A stretch of DNA of 64,000 nucleotides from Myrica gale (lineage: Eukaryota; Streptophyta; Magnoliopsida; Fagales; Myricaceae). Shown here one piece after another: positions 34,751-46,904 of this stretch; the stretch's first letter is position 1; each line of letters begins with the position of its first letter. Below the pieces are notes generated by a model. The model was not told the DNA's origin, did no database searches, and saw only the letters and a program-made list of their open reading frames with translations. The stretch is from contig OZ005619.1 in the NCBI GenBank assembly GCA_963930655.1, forward strand, positions 4,632,501 to 4,696,500, given 5' to 3'. The position numbers and the translations under genes were made by a program.

Positions 34751-34888
34751 ATGGAGAAGCAACAACCGACCGATTTGCAATGGAGTGGCGTTGCACCAGT
34801 GTGTCAATGCAACCTTCAGGCTTCTTTGAAGACTTCCTTGACAGATTTGAACCCTGGAAGGCGTTTCTTTGGCTGCCCTCGGTACTCA
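34751..34888 (+). pseudogene. GRF-type zinc finger fragment
   Basis: From ATG 34,751 the frame reads MEKQQPTDLQWSGVAPV, then CQCNLQASLKTSLTDLNPG and RRFFGCPRYS. It matches the plant GRF zinc finger (C-x-C, then NPGRRF and CP); the fourth zinc ligand is not seen before the frame leaves the domain. The upstream sequence (about 34,615-34,740) contains GGTCC-rich motifs common in non-autonomous plant transposons. In plants such small GRF proteins are often carried by, or derived from, mobile elements. A GT follows the CP motif, so a further exon cannot be excluded. I do not think this is a complete host gene. Confidence 0.5.
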
Positions 34889-34889
34889 G

Positions 34890-35983
34890 CTAGCTCGGTA
34901 TGTTTTATCTCCTTTGGTACTCGAAACCAGTTAAAGGCAGCTAGCTCGATATGTTAAAGGCATCCACTCAATGACCACCATTTAACTTGAAATATCTGAA
35001 TTTCTTATGTAGTTGAAAATAGACTCGTACTACCCATGTTGTTGAAAATAGGTAAATTTCAACCACCCATATGCGGTTGTTTGCTCTTGAGGGGGAGAGA
35101 TTTCTACTTTTTTTTTGTTCTTTCTTATCGAAGAATTAAATTAATTCCAACCACCCATATATGCCTGTTGTCTGTTCGGTATGTATATGAGAGGAAAATT
35201 TGATAGTGTGAATATTTTAAGTATGTTTAAGTTTTATTGAATTTTAAAAACTTGGAAATTTTTTTGAAATATTTGCACTTTTGCTCCCAAGCTGTTTAAT
35301 TAGATGTTATTAGGAAAATCAACGAAATGTGAATAAAATGGTGGTTTAAGTGGTCCACCACGCTTTTCTGCTTAGATATGCAAACAAGCTACACTAAGCT
35401 TTATCCATTCCAGATTCCTCTTGGACAAATCATCACAAGCACACTATTGACTCTTCGAATTTGACAGGGTATCTTCTCCATCTCCTGAGTGAATAAATAT
35501 CATACTTTGTTTTCTGATTTTTGCAGAGACAGTTGGCATGCAATTTCTTTTAGTGGGTGGATCCACCAACCTGTCCACGCGGTCAAGAAATATTGCCAAC
35601 ATATATTAAGATATTGATCACTTTTCTAATTGAACCAACGAGTAAAAAATGGATGAGATCTCTCTTAAAATACGTGGACGTAGACCAGACACGTTCAGTC
35701 GCTTTTGAAGATTTCTCCACGAAGATTCATGTCAGTCTGAATTTTACGTTCCACTCTTGAACCAATACGGGAGACTTTAGAAAAAAAAAAATACGGGAGA
35801 CGAGTCCATTTTCCAGGTAATCACCTATAATCTATTTTCGGTAAGGTGATCAGAAGAAAGAACCTTAAAGCAGTTTCGGGGGCTGCCGCCGACAAAAACA
35901 GCAGACCGCGGTTTCTTCTTCGCCTGTTAGCTTTTAGCTTACCCTCCATAGTTTGAACCTGATTCTCCACAAGTACTGAACTC
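34890..35983. other. NLR copy 2 upstream region
   Basis: No gene. The last 100 bp before the ATG (CCTGATTCTCCACAAGTACT) correspond to CCTGGTTCTCCAAATC upstream of copy 1. The larger upstream block shared by copy 1 and the relic at 26.7 kb was not recognised here. Confidence 0.5.
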
Positions 35984-38900
35984 ATGACTATTGGGGAGAT
36001 CTTTCTGGGGGCGTTCCTTCAGGTGTTGTTTGATAGATTGGCGACCCGTGAGCTGCTAAGCTTGGTGTTCCGGGATGGAATCCGCAAGAAGCTACAGAAG
36101 TGGAGGCAAACGTTGTCTGCAATCCTGGTAGTCCTCAATGATGCGGAAGAGAAGCAAATTATGGACGTGGCTGTGAAAATGTGGCTGGACGATCTCAGAG
36201 ATTTGGCTTACGATCTGGAGGACTTACTTGACGACTTTGCCATAGAGGTTTTGCAGCGCAAGTTCAAGGCAGAGAATCAGGCTAGCACAAGTAAGGTGAG
36301 AAACTTGATACCTGCTAGTTTTAGTGGCTTTAGTTTCGATGCTATGAAGTTTGACGTTAGGATGGACTTCAAGATAAACAGTATTAATGGCCGGTTAAAA
36401 GAAATTTGTGAAAGGAAAGACAGATTCGGGTTGAAAGATGTTGGGATGTCTAGAAGGACATGGCGAAGACCATCTAGCACATGTGTGCCATACGGACCTG
36501 CCATTGGGAGGGATAGAGATAGAGAGAAGATACTCGAACTCCTTCTAAGGAAAGAACCAACCGATGTCAATTTTCATGTAGTTTCTATAGCTGGCATGGC
36601 GGGGGTGGGAAAAACGACACTTGCTCGGCTTGTGTTCAATGATGATTCAGTTGAACATTTCGATCTAAAAGCCTGGGTCTGCGTGTCTGATGACTTCGAT
36701 GTTTCTAGAATAACCAAAGCGATTCTTGAATCAATCACTTCGCACCCTTGTGATCTGAAGGAATTAAACGATGTTCAGGTAAAGCTGGCATATGAATTAG
36801 AGGGCAAAAAGTTCTTATTTGTTTTAGACGATCTATGGAATGAGGATTACGGACTGTGGGAAGCACTGCAACCCCCATTCAGGGCTGGAGCACTGGGGAG
36901 TAAAATAATCGTGACCACACGCAATACGAACGTTGGAAAGATGATGGGAGCAGCTGAGTCTCACAATCTGGAGTTCATATCAGAAGAAGATTGTTGGGAA
37001 ATATTTACGCAGCATGCCTTGATTAATGGAAGTAGTGATACATCTGCAGATTTGGGAATAATTCGTAAGAGAATCGTTGAAAGGTGCAGTGGCTTGCCTT
37101 TGACAGCAAGGACTCTTGGTGCCCTTTTACGAGGTAAAGGGCTAGATGAGTGTGAAGATATACTGAGCAGTAACATGTGGAGTTCACCGGTCAAGGAAAG
37201 TGACATTTTGCCCGTGTTAAGATTAAGCTACCACCATCTTCCTCATCATCTGAAGAGGTGCTTTGCCTATTGTTCAGTATTCCCAAAGGATTATGAGTTC
37301 GAGGAGAAGCAGTTGGTCCTGTTGTGGATGGCGGAAGGTCTGATACATCAAGGAGAAAGGGGCAGATGGATGGAAGATTTAGGTGCAGAGTATTTTCGTG
37401 ATCTCCTCTCAAGGTCATTTTTCCTGCAATCAAGCAGTGATAAATCACGATTCGTGATGCATGACCTCACAAGTGACCTGGCTCAGTGGGTTGCAGGAAA
37501 AAGCTACTTCAGGTTGGGAACTAAGTTGGAGCAGGAGGAGGGATGCAAAATTTCAAGAAAAGCTCGCCATTTATCTTATGTTGTTAGCAGATATGATGGC
37601 AAAGACAAGTTTGAGACGATATCTCAGTTTGAGCATCTGCGGACCTTCCTACCCCTAATGCCACGATATCTAGGGTACTGTTACTTGTCTTATTACATAA
37701 TTTTTCATTTGCTGCCTAAATTACGAAGCCTGCGTGTGCTTTCTCTTTGTGGATACCGCATAACTGATCTACCAAGCTCTGTTGGTGATCTAAAGCATTT
37801 AAGATACCTTGACCTTTCTCGAACGCAACTCAGAAGCTTGCCCGATTCAATAAGTTTTCTCTACAATTTGCAAACATTATTATTAGAAGATTGTCCTTTT
37901 CTGAGGAGCTTGACTGCAGAATTTTGTTACCTTATCAACCTCCGTCATTTGAATATTTCTGGATCAAAATTATTGGAAGGAATGCCTTCAAGAATAGGTA
38001 CTTTGAGTAGTCTCCAAACAATGAGCGATTTTGTTGTGGGCAATGATGGTTTCTCTGGAGTAGGAGAGCTAGGGCCCTTAGTTCATCTTCGAGGAACACT
38101 CTGCATTTCAAAGTTGGAGAATGTGTTTGAAGCTCAAGATGCAAGAGACGCTAATTTAACTAATAAGCAAGGGCTTCGTGAGCTTGTAATGGAGTGGGGT
38201 TCCAATTTTGCTGAATCTCAAGATGGACGAATCCAGCTGGAAGTGCTTAACATGCTAAAGCCTAATGCGAAGTTGACAAGGCTTACCATTAAGTGCTTTG
38301 GTGGAAACAAATTTCCAACTTGGATAGGGGATCCTTCATTTTCCAATTTAGTGCTTCTACGAATTGAAGATTGTGTAGAGTGTACTTTCTTGCCACCTGT
38401 TGGGCAACTGCCCCTTCTCAAAGATCTTCTCATTAAAGGAATGGTCAGGGTGAAAAGTATTGGCCCTGAGTTTTATGGGGGAAGTAGCTCGAGACCTTTT
38501 CAATCCCTGGAGACTCTACGTTTTGAGAATATGTCGAAATGGGAAAACTGGATTCCTCTCGGGGGCAATGGATTTGCTAGTTTGCACGAGCTTTCAATCA
38601 TAAGATGCCCCCAACTCCTGGGGCAATTGCCAAACCATCTACCAAAGGCGACAAAGGTTGTTATTCATGGATGTGGGAAGCTGGAGGTTTCAGTTTTGAA
38701 CTGCCCAAGGCTGTGCATGTTAGTAATTGAGGGATGCAAAAGAATGGAGTGGGGAAGTCCAGTTGAATTCGGCTTACCAAACTCAATTATTCTTTCCAAA
38801 ATTTCAGACTTCAGTTTCGTAACTGCAAAGTTAATGCGTGGCCTGAGCAAAGTGGAATATTTGAAGATAGTTGGTTGTCAAGAGCTCACAAAGTTGTGGG

Positions 38901-40213
38901 AGAAGATTCCCCTGGGGCTGCAGAGGCTCAAATTCCTGAGAGAGTTGTATATCGAGGACTGCCCAACAGTAGTTTCCTTCCCACTGTCTGGTTTTGCCTC
39001 TATGTTGAAAGTAATTCGAATAAGAAACTGCAGTCGTCTGAAGTCATTACTACCCGGGGGAATGATGTTCAGTAGCAATGGTGCATGTCTTGAGCAATTG
39101 TTTGTCGCTCATTGTGATTCTATGAAGTACTTTGCGACAGGACAACTACCACAGACTCTTAAACGGCTTGAGGTCTCTCATTGTAAGAATCTGGAGTGTT
39201 TGCTAGACGAGGGAGAGGGTCCTTCTTCAGTGATGCCTCATGAAGACAACTGCAGTACAACAACTCTTCTTCAGCACTTGGACATCAAATCGTGTCCATC
39301 TCTCAAGTCCTTATCTTCAAGCGGTGAGTTACCTGCCACGCTTACGCACCTCCTTATTAGGGAATGCTCAGAGCTCGTACGCTTATCATCAGGAGGCAAT
39401 TTGCCAACAGCACTTAGACATCTCGAGATTCATTCTTGTCCGATGGAGTCAATAGCAGAGTGGTTGCACCATAACACATCTCTTGAATGCATGAAGATTT
39501 TTAATTGCTACAGCCTGAAGTTCTTACCGCAGGGCCTACGCAGGCTCAGCCAACTTCGTCAGATTCAAATTTATAGGTGTCCAAATATTTCTTACTTCCC
39601 AGAAGAAGGGCTGCCTACGGACCTGAGAGTTCTTCGACTCTACAATTGCAAGAAGCTCATGGCTTTGCCTAACTGCATGAACAGTCTCACCTCTCTTCGA
39701 GAATTGGAAATAAGATGTTGTCCAGAAATCCAGTCCTTTCCGGAAGGGGGTTTACCCACCAACTTGAAAACACTAGTGATGGAGGACCTGAAGATCTATA
39801 AGCCAATGTTTGAGTGGGGGTTGCAACGACTCACCTCTCTTGTCAAACTCTCCATTCAGGGTGGATATCCAGATCTTGTCTCTTTTCCAGTGGACAAGAA
39901 GGATGGGACGATGATGCTCCCAACCTCTCTCTCAATTCTCTCCATTGCGCATTTTCCAAACCTGGAACACCTGTCTTCCAAGAGCTTAGACAGCCTCACA
40001 TCTCTGAACCAACTGAAGATCTCTAGTTGCCCTAAGATCGCATCGCTCCCAAAGGAGGGCCTGCCTCCCTCACTTCTGCAACTCGATATCAATGGTTGTC
40101 CTTTGCTTAGTGAACGGTGCAGGAAAGATAGACAAGAGTTGTCCAAGATAGCCCATATACCTTGCGTTGTAGTTGACAACAGATTCATCCACGACTTGAG
40201 AGCTCAAATTTGA
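35984..40213 (+). CDS. RPPL1: CC-NB-ARC-LRR disease resistance protein (RPP13-like protein 1 type), copy 2, intact
   Basis: Single-exon CNL immune receptor of 1,409 residues, acting inside the cell as an ATP/ADP switch that senses pathogen effectors. Domains: Rx_N coiled coil (1 to about 190) with EDVID-like YDLEDLLDDFA near 85; NB-ARC with P-loop GMAGVGKTT at about 204-212, RNBS-A VCVSDDFDV, kinase-2 FVLDDLW near 278-285, RNBS-B SKIIVTTRN, GLPL box near 370, RNBS-D CFAYCSVFPKDYEF, and MHD near 492; then a long LRR array (about 550-1390) including FPTWIGDPSFSNL and repeated C-P-x-[ILV] turns. The GLPL box reads GLPLTAR where copy 1 has GLPLAAR. The start is chosen because MTIGEIFLGAFLQVLFDRLA is the family N-terminus. 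Length is normal for the class. It faces the kinesin convergently, about 1.1 kb away. Confidence 0.95.
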   Translation: MTIGEIFLGAFLQVLFDRLATRELLSLVFRDGIRKKLQKWRQTLSAILVVLNDAEEKQIMDVAVKMWLDDLRDLAYDLEDLLDDFAIEVLQRKFKAENQASTSKVRNLIPASFSGFSFDAMKFDVRMDFKINSINGRLKEICERKDRFGLKDVGMSRRTWRRPSSTCVPYGPAIGRDRDREKILELLLRKEPTDVNFHVVSIAGMAGVGKTTLARLVFNDDSVEHFDLKAWVCVSDDFDVSRITKAILESITSHPCDLKELNDVQVKLAYELEGKKFLFVLDDLWNEDYGLWEALQPPFRAGALGSKIIVTTRNTNVGKMMGAAESHNLEFISEEDCWEIFTQHALINGSSDTSADLGIIRKRIVERCSGLPLTARTLGALLRGKGLDECEDILSSNMWSSPVKESDILPVLRLSYHHLPHHLKRCFAYCSVFPKDYEFEEKQLVLLWMAEGLIHQGERGRWMEDLGAEYFRDLLSRSFFLQSSSDKSRFVMHDLTSDLAQWVAGKSYFRLGTKLEQEEGCKISRKARHLSYVVSRYDGKDKFETISQFEHLRTFLPLMPRYLGYCYLSYYIIFHLLPKLRSLRVLSLCGYRITDLPSSVGDLKHLRYLDLSRTQLRSLPDSISFLYNLQTLLLEDCPFLRSLTAEFCYLINLRHLNISGSKLLEGMPSRIGTLSSLQTMSDFVVGNDGFSGVGELGPLVHLRGTLCISKLENVFEAQDARDANLTNKQGLRELVMEWGSNFAESQDGRIQLEVLNMLKPNAKLTRLTIKCFGGNKFPTWIGDPSFSNLVLLRIEDCVECTFLPPVGQLPLLKDLLIKGMVRVKSIGPEFYGGSSSRPFQSLETLRFENMSKWENWIPLGGNGFASLHELSIIRCPQLLGQLPNHLPKATKVVIHGCGKLEVSVLNCPRLCMLVIEGCKRMEWGSPVEFGLPNSIILSKISDFSFVTAKLMRGLSKVEYLKIVGCQELTKLWEKIPLGLQRLKFLRELYIEDCPTVVSFPLSGFASMLKVIRIRNCSRLKSLLPGGMMFSSNGACLEQLFVAHCDSMKYFATGQLPQTLKRLEVSHCKNLECLLDEGEGPSSVMPHEDNCSTTTLLQHLDIKSCPSLKSLSSSGELPATLTHLLIRECSELVRLSSGGNLPTALRHLEIHSCPMESIAEWLHHNTSLECMKIFNCYSLKFLPQGLRRLSQLRQIQIYRCPNISYFPEEGLPTDLRVLRLYNCKKLMALPNCMNSLTSLRELEIRCCPEIQSFPEGGLPTNLKTLVMEDLKIYKPMFEWGLQRLTSLVKLSIQGGYPDLVSFPVDKKDGTMMLPTSLSILSIAHFPNLEHLSSKSLDSLTSLNQLKISSCPKIASLPKEGLPPSLLQLDINGCPLLSERCRKDRQELSKIAHIPCVVVDNRFIHDLRAQI

Positions 40214-41362
40214 TATATCTGATTTTTTCTAACAGGGTTTTCAACTGAGACCTTTTGTTCACATCTATGTAAGTCTTGTTTTGGCACTCCAAAGTCATAT
40301 GCTTTAATACCCTACATGTATGAACTGATAGTGTTGTATATGTTCTGCATTACGAAGGTGAAATTGTCAAAAGTGTCACGATGGGAACCAAAGCTGAGTT
40401 CTCCCAACACCCCAATAAACTCTTGCATAAAGGTGTCTTCATAGTCAACAACCTTATTTATTTTGTTTCTCTAAGCTTAGTGCAGAATTATAGACTTACC
40501 GATGAACAAAAAAAAATTGCAGAATATTATTTATTTCAAATCCTTTCCGTAGCAAACCCTTATTGTATAATACTTGCATCATTGATGAAGAGAGAAAGAA
40601 AAAACAAACTGGTAGGTAAACATCAGGTACTTCGGTATTACTATTTGAGAAATTTCATTTTTAGTCTTTTTTACCTGTCTTTCATTTTTAGTCTCTAGTT
40701 GCCAAATTGATTTAATTTGTTTGGTAAAAATAGGATGATGACGTGTCATGAGATGTGAGCTGACCAGAAGAGTATGTCTATGGGTGTGAGTCTGACCGGA
40801 GAGTAACAGAAGAACTAATTTGTGAAAGGGTAGAAATTCGGTGACTTATTCTTTATTTTGAAACCTAGTGACTTTTTCTCAAACTGGTGTGAAACCTAAT
40901 GATTATAGATGAAATTTCCCTTGATATTTTCAACTACTTGGCAATATAGCACCTGAGCAAGATTGTCCCTTGTACATAAGGTATTAAGCTACCATGGATA
41001 TGCTAGGACACTGGGATAAACATGCACATATGGATACTTATAAAAAGTCATTAGAAACTCGAGATTTTTCATTTTTCAATATACAAACCGCTACCCAATT
41101 TGAACAAGATCTACAGGAAAAGGAAAACAACTAGGAGAGGCAAGATCTATCAATATACAAACCGCTACCCAATTTTTCAGAGCTTGTATAATTACAGAAG
41201 CTACCTGACAGTGCAAAACCACTGACCAGAATATACAAACTATAAGATTTGTAATATTTTATATCTGTGTGTGTGTTAATTAAGGAAAGAGATGTAAAAA
41301 AGACAAAAAAAAAAAAAAGAGAAGAGAAGAGAGAATCTAATGGCTGCCTTATACTTTACAGA
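40214..41362. other. intergenic between convergent NLR and kinesin
   Basis: No gene is supported. A small 105-codon open frame at 40,381-40,698 shows no domain. A patch at about 40,650-40,920 starts GAAATTTCATTTTTAGTC and ends with mirror-like GATGAAATTTC, possibly a degraded MITE. A 26-bp direct repeat lies at 41,076 and 41,150. Confidence 0.5.
41076..41175. repeat. 26-bp direct repeat, 74 bp period
   Basis: TCAATATACAAACCGCTACC followed by CAATTT occurs at 41,076-41,101 and 41,150-41,175 without mismatch. It lies just beyond the 3' end of the kinesin gene. Confidence 0.85.
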
Positions 41363-44300
41363 TTACACCCATCTTTTGGGAGGCTTGAGGGAAGAAGAGC
41401 TGCCAGTTCTTTGAAGATCTGAAAAGAGCAAGTGTTGGTTAATGTTAATTGCTTAGCAAGGAAAACATTAAAAGATACATTTAGAGTAATAGCAATTAAG
41501 CTGCAACTCTACGTACTCGATGGCACCTTCAGAGGGTCCTTGGTCACTGACACTGTAGTTGATGCAATTCGCCCGGATTTTTGTGTGGCTCGGGGAATTT
41601 TAAGTTTAGGACTGCATAAAATAGTTATAGGATTAACATAAACATAGAATATCTATCATTTCATTAGACTCTCAAAACTAAGGTTCAGTTCAGAATTCAT
41701 GGCGAATTAACCCCATGTATATTTGCGCAGGCATGCGTGTACTGGGGTTATGAACCCTGTCACATCATTAACCCCACTTTGACATCACCGAGATGATATC
41801 GTCTCCAAAGCAGGCAGTATGACTTTCAGAATGTAATTTCAGTAACATTGGTTTAGTGAATTAATAGCCTTCTGAATGAAAGAAAAAGTGAACTTTTTTG
41901 ATCAATTGGACCAGGAGCTTCATGTTTTAAGAACAGTGACTTGATGATTCACGACGGACAAAAATAAAAAAGCATGCATGAAATGCCCTTCTAATGAACA
42001 AAGGAATGCCTAATAAAGAGCAAAAAATGGAACGATCTCTGACACATTTTCCATATTGGGAGATGTTGTTTCTGCTACCTATTATCTGTCTTGTTTTAAG
42101 TACTATAAGCACCAAAAAGTCTTGTTATCTCAATTGATTTCTGTCTAGAGTTATCAAAGATCAATTTACGAAACAAAAATTTCCTGAAAAAGCACATCCT
42201 ATATTTTACAAGTGGATAAAATGAAGCAACGGTTTATCCTCATTTGTCTCACTGTCATAAACTTTAAGGGAAGCAGCCAAAGATATAAAAAGATAAGTAA
42301 TACTCACTTCTCCAGATCATTTAACGGTTTTGTGCCTTCACTGAAGATAGCGTGTTCTGCAGATCCATCAGTTTCTGCTCCCACAGAAAGACCACCATCA
42401 GATACGTCACTGAATCTCTCATACTCTGCATCTCCAAATCCTAAAATATCTGCATCTGCCGGAATATTCTGACCTATGTCCCTTGCGGCAACTGTTGATC
42501 GCTGGAGAGATTCATTTTGGTATTTAAGGTCATCCATGAACTGCTGGGAATCCGATTCGGAATGCTTATCACTGTACTCCAAACAATTGTCGTGATCAGA
42601 AGTTGCTTTCTCAGTAAGTCCTAAACCTCTATTAGCTGATGCTTTCAGGCTTCTCAGAGGAGTCCTTAGCTTCTCACCGTCAACACCTGAGTACACATTT
42701 TTATGATCTTTAAGTAATTGCAGCCGTTCTATCTCCTCATCTTTTTTTGCAATAGTGTCTTTGAGAGCAGCTACCTGAAAGTCCACCAGAAACGTAAGCG
42801 CAATAACATGAATATGCTTTATGCATAATATAACTCATTTTCAAGTATGTCATGTCTAACTAGGATTGGATTGAGCAATTATGTACAAATACAATCTGCT
42901 ACATAACATATGTACTTGCATCTCTTTCGTCTTCTTTTGGCTCTACAGTGTACACTAGATCTTCTTACAGCATAAGAACCCATATGCACATATGACAAGG
43001 TCTAGTAAAGAATTGTTCAGGTGCCCCCCCTTCACTCGAAATATGAATGCAGTATATATAAGTGAGGTAAAGCATGTAATTCTCGACATTTTCCTTTCTG
43101 GACCCTAGGAGTTGCATAGTTGATTCACTGTTTTGGCTTTGATGCCTCAGCTCTTCCTATGACTCACGAAAAGAAAAAGGCTCTGAAAGTAGAAGCTTTT
43201 AGAATAAGTTTTGTGGATCACAATCTTGCAATCTTAAATTTTAGTTTTCAACTAAAGAGATATCAACAGAAAATATTTACACCATATTCTCATATCCCCT
43301 TACTAAATTAAACTTTCAATAATTTAGGGAAATGAAAATTCGGGGAAGAAAATCTTTTGGTAATCAGACAATTGAATGACTAAACTATTAGATATCCACC
43401 AACAAACCAAATTATATACAAAGAAGCACAAAAGGACCAAGACATACCAAAATCTGATCCATGTTATACGAACTACATATCTATATACAAATCCGAATCA
43501 CTTTTCTAATTTTTGCAATATTTGTGGAGACTATGCCATTGCGGTAATACTGAATGGACTCATAGTTATATACTGTTGTATCACAGGTATCAACACTAAG
43601 AGACCAATGCTTTAAAGTCAAAACTACACTCAGTAGTAGGAAAACCAGATGTTAGGAATAAGAGCATAACGTTCTAGAACTCCCATGCATATGTGATGAA
43701 GCTGTGGCGATCGAAGTACTGCATAATATGAAAAAGGGTCAGGTTATGTTCCCTGAATTCTGTAAACAAGCTGTAGAAGAGAAACTACACTTTTTAGGAA
43801 GATTTTACTTGATTAACTACCAATTTGGTTGTTTTAACGGATACATATGCATGTAAATAGACAGAACTATGTTCACCACAATCATTTTTCAGGCCAACAG
43901 AGAATATGCAGTAGTGCCTTATTAGTCCAACTTTTCATTAGATTTTAAAAGAAAATCAAGTGAAACGTTCATGCTTATAACTCCAATGTTCATTCTAACT
44001 TATGAAGAAGTGCCTCTAAGGGATGCAAACAAACAAATAGACCGATAAGCACCTGCTCCATGAATTCCCTGACATCTCTACCCTCTTTGCTGCTCCGTGC
44101 GGCACCTAGCTCAACTCCTGAGACCCTTTCAGCAAACTTCAAAGTACTTAGACTTTCAGAATATGAAGACACATCAGGATTAAGCTGCACAAACATTACA
44201 GTTTTTGCTTGACCTCCTGCAATATTAAATGGAATTATATGTCTCAGATGATCTTTGACATTGGTTTTAATACAAGCCATAAACCATGCACAAAATTGTG

Positions 44301-46861
44301 AGAGTAGCAAAAAATTACATAGCTTGTTACTAAAAAAATATAGCTAACAAAGAAATACCCAAAGAGCTTTGTAGGACTTGAGTAAGCTTGCTATTTCGGT
44401 AAGGAACATGAGGGTTCTTTTTAGAAAGGGAGAAAATGACATCCCCAAGGGCAGATAGCGATTTGTTTATATGTTGTGCTTCCTTGAGTCTATCTCCAGT
44501 TACCTCAGAACGATCTACCCTTTCACTTCCTGCAAGATCTACCAAATGAAGGTTACCATGCAATATGACACCAGTCTTCAAGTCCCTCCCACCAACATGA
44601 ATGGTGACAACACTGTACAGATGTATCTCAATCAAAATCACCGAACGCAAGACAAATAATAATACAGAGATAAATCAATGCAAGAGATGCTATATATGAA
44701 CCTGTGAGAGCGGCTACTCCTTTCATTTAGGGCTGTTGCACCAACAGCTCTGTTCCTTAGTCCGATATCCATTAGGTCAAGTACGTCGGACGTTGATTTA
44801 ACAGGTTGCATACTAGCATCAGGTACAGCTAACCCATTGGGTTGGGAGTGAGATAAGATCCCAAGTGTGTGTAAGTCAAGGAAAGAAATGATCGCCATGC
44901 CAAGATCACAATATTATACTCTTAATGTAAATGAATCACATTGAAGACAGAAGTACATGGAGAGAAAACATATATGAAGCTTACTATAACGAATGACTAA
45001 AATTCATAAATAAGACCATAAGTTTAGTTGCATGTATTGAAGCATATTTTATCATTGAAAAAAAAAAGGATATTTCTTTTGAGAACCATCGCTTGATAGT
45101 AAATCACGAACTTGTTCATTGTATATCTCGACAATTTGAACCCCTATTTCGTACATAATGAAGCTTCTTCTGCTTTGAGATATGTCAAAAAGGTCATTTA
45201 GAGCTCGATAATTGACCCCCCAATTCTCCTTGGTTGCTGTGTAGGGACCAGACTGTGAAGAAAGGCCTTCGTTTGCATTAGAAAGTGGGGATTTAGGAAG
45301 CAATGTATAAGGAAAAGTAAATTAGAGTAGGAGTTCATACCATGGTATAAGTTTTTCCTGAGCCAGTTTGACCATAAGCAAATATACATACATTATATCC
45401 ATCAAGAACAGACCGAACCAAGGGTTGGATATCAGCAAATACCTCCGCTGCCATCATTTTAAGAGTATGATTTTAGCATTTCAATGTTCACCATAAACTA
45501 AATATGCATACAAAACTACATATACAAGAATGAAACTTAAACAACATCAAGTTTATCGGTCAGTCAATTACACACTGCCTATTATTACCATAAGGCAAAC
45601 AAAGGGAGGAAAAAGACAGAGAAAAGATATAGTGCGTATATATATGGAAGGTGATAGAAACCTTGAGTTGAAGCTGGACCAAGGATCTTATTAAACTTGA
45701 ACAACCGATGAGCTTCTTTCCCTTTCTTTGAGGGATTTGCAATAACCAACTCCCCATCTTCCCCAATCAATTCTATTATTGTCTGCTTTTCTGTCTGTGC
45801 AGGAAGAAAAGGCCTTATCCGACAATACACTCTAATATTTCCTGCGCAAGAAAATTCAAATTTGGTCTCAAAAAATGGTATTTGCATACAAGGCAATATA
45901 ACCAACCAAGGAGTGGCACCTTTTAAATCCTGAATCTCGTTAAACATCTTCCGGTTTTCAGCAAGAACTGCACTATAGTTTTCAGCTGCATCTGCTAATA
46001 CTTTAAGCTTTACTCCTAAACAAGGCAAAGTCAACTTATTTAGAGTCTGCCTTTCAGAAACAGCATAAATATACTTAAATATTCTAAGAACTATCCACAC
46101 CTAATTCATCAAATTCCTCCAAATAGCTATTTTGTGCATTCAGAATTTCTTGCTTAATGGATGTAGAAGCAAACCTCAGTTCCTGTATGTTTCTCAAAGT
46201 TAGAAAAAGGTCTGATGTTAACCATCACTACATGACAGTTTAAACAATACTATCATCTGAAAGCATACCCGCAGTGCACCAAACTGAAATTCCATAGCAC
46301 TCTTGTAAATGTGCTCTTTATGGTTCCACCTCTGACATTTGGATTCAGAGTATGATTCAAGCTCTTTCACCTTGTTTTGAGAATTTTCTAAGATGCACTC
46401 CAGTTCTTTCAACTTCTTCTCGAACTCTATTTGAGCACCCTTAGCTTCTGTTTCCATTTGCATGCATCGCAGTTCGTACGTCTTTTTAGTCATTTCCAGC
46501 TCTTGCTTCAATGCTGAAATTTCAAGATTGTTTTGATCCTTCTCTCTCATCAATTTAAGGAAATCCCCCTCCTCGATTTTCTTCCTTTCTTCCACATTGG
46601 CCCTCTCCATCTGGAAAACATCCCTTGTTAAAACTGTTGCAACGAAGGTATATGGGCAACAAAATACTTTTGTCCACATCTTTTCACAAGAAACATTTGT
46701 GCATAAAGGGTCAATGACAACTTAGATATTTGTAAAAATAAAAACAGAGTGCATGCTTTACTCTCTTTCGAGCTGTACCTTTATATGCTGAAGCTGGTCC
46801 ATAAGAATCTGTAATGAATTACTCTAATTTAGTAAAAAAAAATGTTAGTACTGAATACAGG

Positions 46862-46904
<43 letters not shown>

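Noticed and set aside
40381-40698. 105-codon open frame between NLR copy 2 and the kinesin
   Set aside because: No motif, AT-rich hydrophobic tail and partial overlap with a possible MITE.
46865-46899. CRISPR-like or satellite array
   Set aside because: A plain AT dinucleotide microsatellite.
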